64,000 bases of DNA from an uncultured Oscillospiraceae bacterium (lineage in GTDB: Bacteria; Bacillota; Clostridia; Oscillospirales; Ruminococcaceae), in NCBI GenBank assembly GCA_910579175.1, contig CAJTTB010000006.1, positions 1 to 64,000 on the forward strand. Reading direction: 5' to 3'. The notes under the pieces were generated by a model. That model was not told where the DNA came from. It saw nothing but the letters and a program-made list of their open reading frames with translations, and did no database searches. The translations under genes were made by a program, and so were the position numbers. The first letter of the stretch is position 1. Each line of letters opens with the position of its first letter. Of this stretch, positions 61,429 through 64,000 are shown one piece after another.

Positions 61429-62093
61429 TGTTGGTTGAAAAGCATCCAGATAAAGATAATCAGCAATATTCCACAGGCAATCCAAATTGCTCGTTCCTTT
61501 AAGAAAAAAGAAAAAATGCTGCCAAAAGCTGCTCCCATACAAAAAACGACAATAATTATCAAATAGCGAACACATTTTTTCTTGGCTAACATATTCTTTT
61601 CAAATAACCATTGACAAAAACAATCCATTGCAGAACGAAGATTTCCTGTACACATTGTTGTTGCATAAGGGCTCCCTTCCAATATCCGAAAACTGCATAC
61701 CTGTATCGAACAAATAAATGAAATGGCAATATTGACAACTGCATTAGAAAAATGCAATGGAATCCATCCAATTACAAACAACAATAAAATTTCTACAAAA
61801 ATTATGATGTGATGATATGAGATCAATCCCAATGAAATTGTGAACTTCTTTATCAATTCTGTCAATAAGACTCCCAAGGAAAATGCCAGTATTGGCAGCA
61901 GATGAAATAGTATTTGTTTCCAATTTCCCTGTGCCGCCTCAATACCCAATAATACAATATTTCCCGTTTGCGCATTGGCGAATACGCCTCCCCTAAGCAT
62001 ATAGGTATAAGCGTCTAAAAATCCGCCAACCGCTGCCAATAATATCCCAATCGGAATTGTTTCATAGATTGGTGTCTTTAATTTTAAATCCAT
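61404..62093 (-). CDS. DUF1275 / YoaK-family membrane protein
   Basis: 229 residues, about six helices. IGILLAAVGGFLDAYTYMLRGGVFANAQTGNIVLLGIEAA and SPYATTMCTGNLRSAMDCF are the family's repeated motifs (TGN..). Function unknown. Confidence 0.9.
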   Translation of the reverse strand: MDLKLKTPIYETIPIGILLAAVGGFLDAYTYMLRGGVFANAQTGNIVLLGIEAAQGNWKQILFHLLPILAFSLGVLLTELIKKFTISLGLISYHHIIIFVEILLLFVIGWIPLHFSNAVVNIAISFICSIQVCSFRILEGSPYATTMCTGNLRSAMDCFCQWLFEKNMLAKKKCVRYLIIIVVFCMGAAFGSIFSFFLKERAIWIACGILLIIFIWMLFNQQQKTTVKS

Positions 62094-62210
62094 CGTTTAA
62101 ACTCCTTTTTATGATATATCAACTTATTATATCACATTTTTGTAGTTAGAATAAAACCAATAAAAAACGGAAAACTAAATATAACTTTCAAAAATATAGG
62201 AGTCTTTTAT

Positions 62211-62918
62211 ATGGAATTTTTAGAGCTTTTAGTACGTTCGTTTTTTTCTATTATCGTTTTATTGATCATTACAAAATTAATGGGTTATCGACAGATTTCT
62301 CAACTATCCTTTTATGATTATATTATTGGTATCTCAATCGGATCTATTTCTGCGGATATGGCAGTCGGATTAGATGATGACTGGTGGCATACTTTTGTGC
62401 CCTTGGTAATTTATGGAATAAGCTCTTTGTTGCTTTCTAGATGGACTATGAAAAGTGTAAAAGCCAGACGTTTTTTAAGTGGTACGCCTGTGATATTAAT
62501 TGAAAATGGAGAACTGTTAAAACAAAACTTAAATAAAGTACACTATGATCTCAGCGATTTTTTGACAGCTTGTCGCAGTGCTGGTTATTTTGATATCAAT
62601 GACATTCAATATGCGATTATGGAACATACAGGAACGATTAGCTTTCTACCCTATCCCAATAAACGAAACTGCACACCTGAAGATTTTCAATTAAACCCCC
62701 AACCAGAAGGGCTTGTCTGTAATCTGATTATTGATGGAAAGATTATGAAGCATCATCTAAAAAGAATTGGAAAAGATCTCAATTGGTTAAATAAACAATT
62801 GGATCAACAGAATATCGCTGGTGCCTCTGAAGTATTATTGGCAACTTATGATGTCAATGGTCAGTTTCAAGTGTTCCGCCAAAAAACAACAAAAGAGTCC
62901 TTTTCCGTTTTGGATTGA
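62211..62918 (+). CDS. DUF421 (YetF/YdfR-type) membrane protein
   Basis: 235 residues. Three N-terminal helices (VLLIITKLMGYRQISQLSFYDYIIGISIGSISADMAV), then a cytoplasmic domain (RRFLSGTPVILIENGELLKQNLNKVHYDLSDFLTACRSAGYFDINDIQYAIMEHTGTISFL). Some relatives are in spore or stress loci; function unclear. Confidence 0.9.
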   Translation: MEFLELLVRSFFSIIVLLIITKLMGYRQISQLSFYDYIIGISIGSISADMAVGLDDDWWHTFVPLVIYGISSLLLSRWTMKSVKARRFLSGTPVILIENGELLKQNLNKVHYDLSDFLTACRSAGYFDINDIQYAIMEHTGTISFLPYPNKRNCTPEDFQLNPQPEGLVCNLIIDGKIMKHHLKRIGKDLNWLNKQLDQQNIAGASEVLLATYDVNGQFQVFRQKTTKESFSVLD

Positions 62919-63262
62919 CGCTTATCTTCTTTTGCAACAATCATTCAAAATAGCGAAAATACAATTTTAAAAGGACTTTTCTATCAAAATCATATCCTGT
63001 ATAAACAGTATTTTACACAATCGAAACAAATATGTTTTTACCCTTAAAAAATTGCTGTCAAATTATCTCAAATATTGAATATTTTAAATATATATGTTAA
63101 AATAAGGAAATAGTTATTGGTATATAAGGGCGACTTATTCTAGAAATGTGGTATCTAATACAATGGAGGTTTTTGATAAGCCCATTTGTTAAAATCTTAT
63201 CATTTTAGGATAAAAGATCTCTGAATACTAAGCGAATGATAAATATCAAAGGAGGAAATAAG
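62919..63262. other. Intergenic region with promoter
   Basis: Promoter candidate TTGAAT (63075-63080), 17-bp spacer, TAAAAT (63098-63103), giving a leader of about 150 nt to the 63263 gene. No gene. Confidence 0.55.
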
Positions 63263-63430
63263 ATGGATTCTATCATCTATAAGGTTATTAAAATCAATGG
63301 AGATTATGCAATTATGATAACCGATACTGGAATTGAAAATACTGTTGCAATGGCGCTTCTTCCAATGGAATTGCAAGAAGGAGATACCGTTTTATGGGAA
63401 AATTTTGAATATTCTATCATCGATTCATAA
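63263..63430 (+). CDS. Small DUF3006-like protein
   Basis: 55 residues from ATG 63263 (AAAGGAGG 8 nt upstream). MDSIIYKVIKINGDYAIMITDTGIENTVAMALLPMELQEGDTVLWENFEYSIIDS: small beta fold like DUF3006, with GDxxxxxP-type layout. Confidence 0.65.
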   Translation: MDSIIYKVIKINGDYAIMITDTGIENTVAMALLPMELQEGDTVLWENFEYSIIDS

Positions 63431-63510
63431 AAACTCAAACTATTTTTCTGAACTTCTATTTCTTATCCTATAGAAAATATCATAAATAATCCATTTCTTT
63501 TGCAAAAAGA

Positions 63511-63540
63511 TTGACAAGTATCGTTGATTACTGATATAAT
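63511..63540 (+). promoter_or_regulatory. Promoter of the small membrane protein
   Basis: TTGACA (63511-63516), 18-bp spacer, TATAAT (63535-63540). Confidence 0.75.
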
Positions 63541-63571
63541 AAAACATATGTTCTTGACGGAGGAATTGACT

Positions 63572-63808
63572 ATGATAAAAAATATTTTAATGGGCGTCGG
63601 TTTTGTGGGTATTATCTTATTAATTGGAGCAGTTGGCTCAATGGAAACAATGAATATGGAATTTAAATCCACCATTATTTGGATTATCATTGGTCTTTTA
63701 TTTATTTTCATCAGCTATTTTGGAAATTATCTTTATGAGCAATATCAAAAAAAGCCACACTTCAAACGATTACATAAAAACCGAAAAAAGGAAAATCATA
63801 TCGCTTAA
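63572..63808 (+). CDS. Small two-helix membrane protein, unknown
   Basis: 78 residues from ATG 63572 (GGAGGAA 8 nt upstream). Helices ILMGVGFVGIILLIGAVG and IIWIIIGLLFIFISYFGNYLY, and a strongly basic tail (KKPHFKRLHKNRKKENHIA). Confidence 0.7.
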   Translation: MIKNILMGVGFVGIILLIGAVGSMETMNMEFKSTIIWIIIGLLFIFISYFGNYLYEQYQKKPHFKRLHKNRKKENHIA

Positions 63809-64000
63809 CTACCTGCGTTTTATTTTACAACAGAAATTATTTGTTACAAAAAAGGTGCAATATTATCACAATTGATTTTGGATGAAATCATCTAAAACGA
63901 ATTGCCCAATATTGCCACCTTATTTCTATATCATTTATTCTGTAACATTTAAAAAACTACCCACCAATCCGCTTGAAGTGATGATTTCAAATCATGATTT

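Noticed and set aside
1..64000. CRISPR arrays, tRNA and rRNA genes
   Set aside because: No regularly spaced repeat array, no cloverleaf with CCA-type end and no rRNA sequence were found by reading.

Overview
This 64-kb window looks like the chromosome of a low-GC, Gram-positive, spore-forming anaerobe (class Clostridia, probably a gut member of the Ruminococcaceae/Oscillospiraceae type). Evidence: AT-rich sequence with strong AGGAGG ribosome sites, a cotJA-cotJB-cotJC spore-coat operon, a reverse rubrerythrin, plant-glycan enzymes (GH36 alpha-galactosidase, GH51 arabinofuranosidase) and a CDP-glycerol-type polymer synthase. The genus assignment is inference. No tRNA, rRNA or CRISPR array was seen.

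Layout. 1-7.1 kb: surface-polymer genes, a four-module glycosyltransferase/glycerophosphotransferase followed by two SGNH-hydrolase paralogues, the first of which has lost its whole catalytic triad. 7.1-20.7 kb: housekeeping genes (RlmD-type RNA methyltransferase, reverse rubrerythrin, amino-acid ABC transporter, pseudouridine synthase, IlvE, MutY, CmpB-like and HD-domain proteins, arabinofuranosidase). 20.9-25.5 kb: a MATE pump, a nitroreductase/HxlR pair and decayed genes (a phosphoesterase with one in-frame stop, and Phd-Doc remnants). 25.5-29.2 kb: alpha-galactosidase and a two-domain TerD protein.

The main discovery is at 29.77-55.22 kb. A 25.4-kb element carrying a large serine recombinase sits inside cotJC. 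The 3' part of cotJC lies at 29256-29777. Its 5' part, preceded by cotJB and cotJA, lies at 55212-55309. Joining the two parts at a shared 8-bp core (TGTGGACC) restores one in-frame 203-residue manganese-catalase-like CotJC, and joining the element ends gives a near-symmetric attP. This is the layout of a sporulation-gene intervening element, as known for skin in sigK and SP-beta in spsM of Bacillus subtilis.

The element encodes, on the minus strand, a complete contractile-tail module of the PBSX/diffocin type: sheath, tube, -1-frameshifted chaperone, tape measure, hub, baseplate, giant fibre, holins and an amidase. It has no terminase, portal, protease or capsid gene. A truncated HK97-gp10-like gene followed by about 0.5 kb of gene-free DNA marks where the head module was probably deleted. 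A DnaB-like helicase, a replication initiator, a nest of small XRE regulators and the recombinase remain. The left edge carries two compact accessory modules: a DUF4160-DUF2442-XRE operon whose promoter is covered by two perfect 16-bp palindromes, and a Phd-PIN toxin-antitoxin pair. An extra copy of the left att arm lies between them.

55.3-64 kb: cotJB and cotJA behind a sigma-E-like promoter, a flavodoxin-like protein, three uncharacterised immunity-like genes, an alpha/beta-hydrolase, a GT4 glycolipid-type glycosyltransferase, DUF1275 and DUF421 membrane proteins and two small proteins. A short structured repeat occurs at three intergenic sites of the host part of the window.
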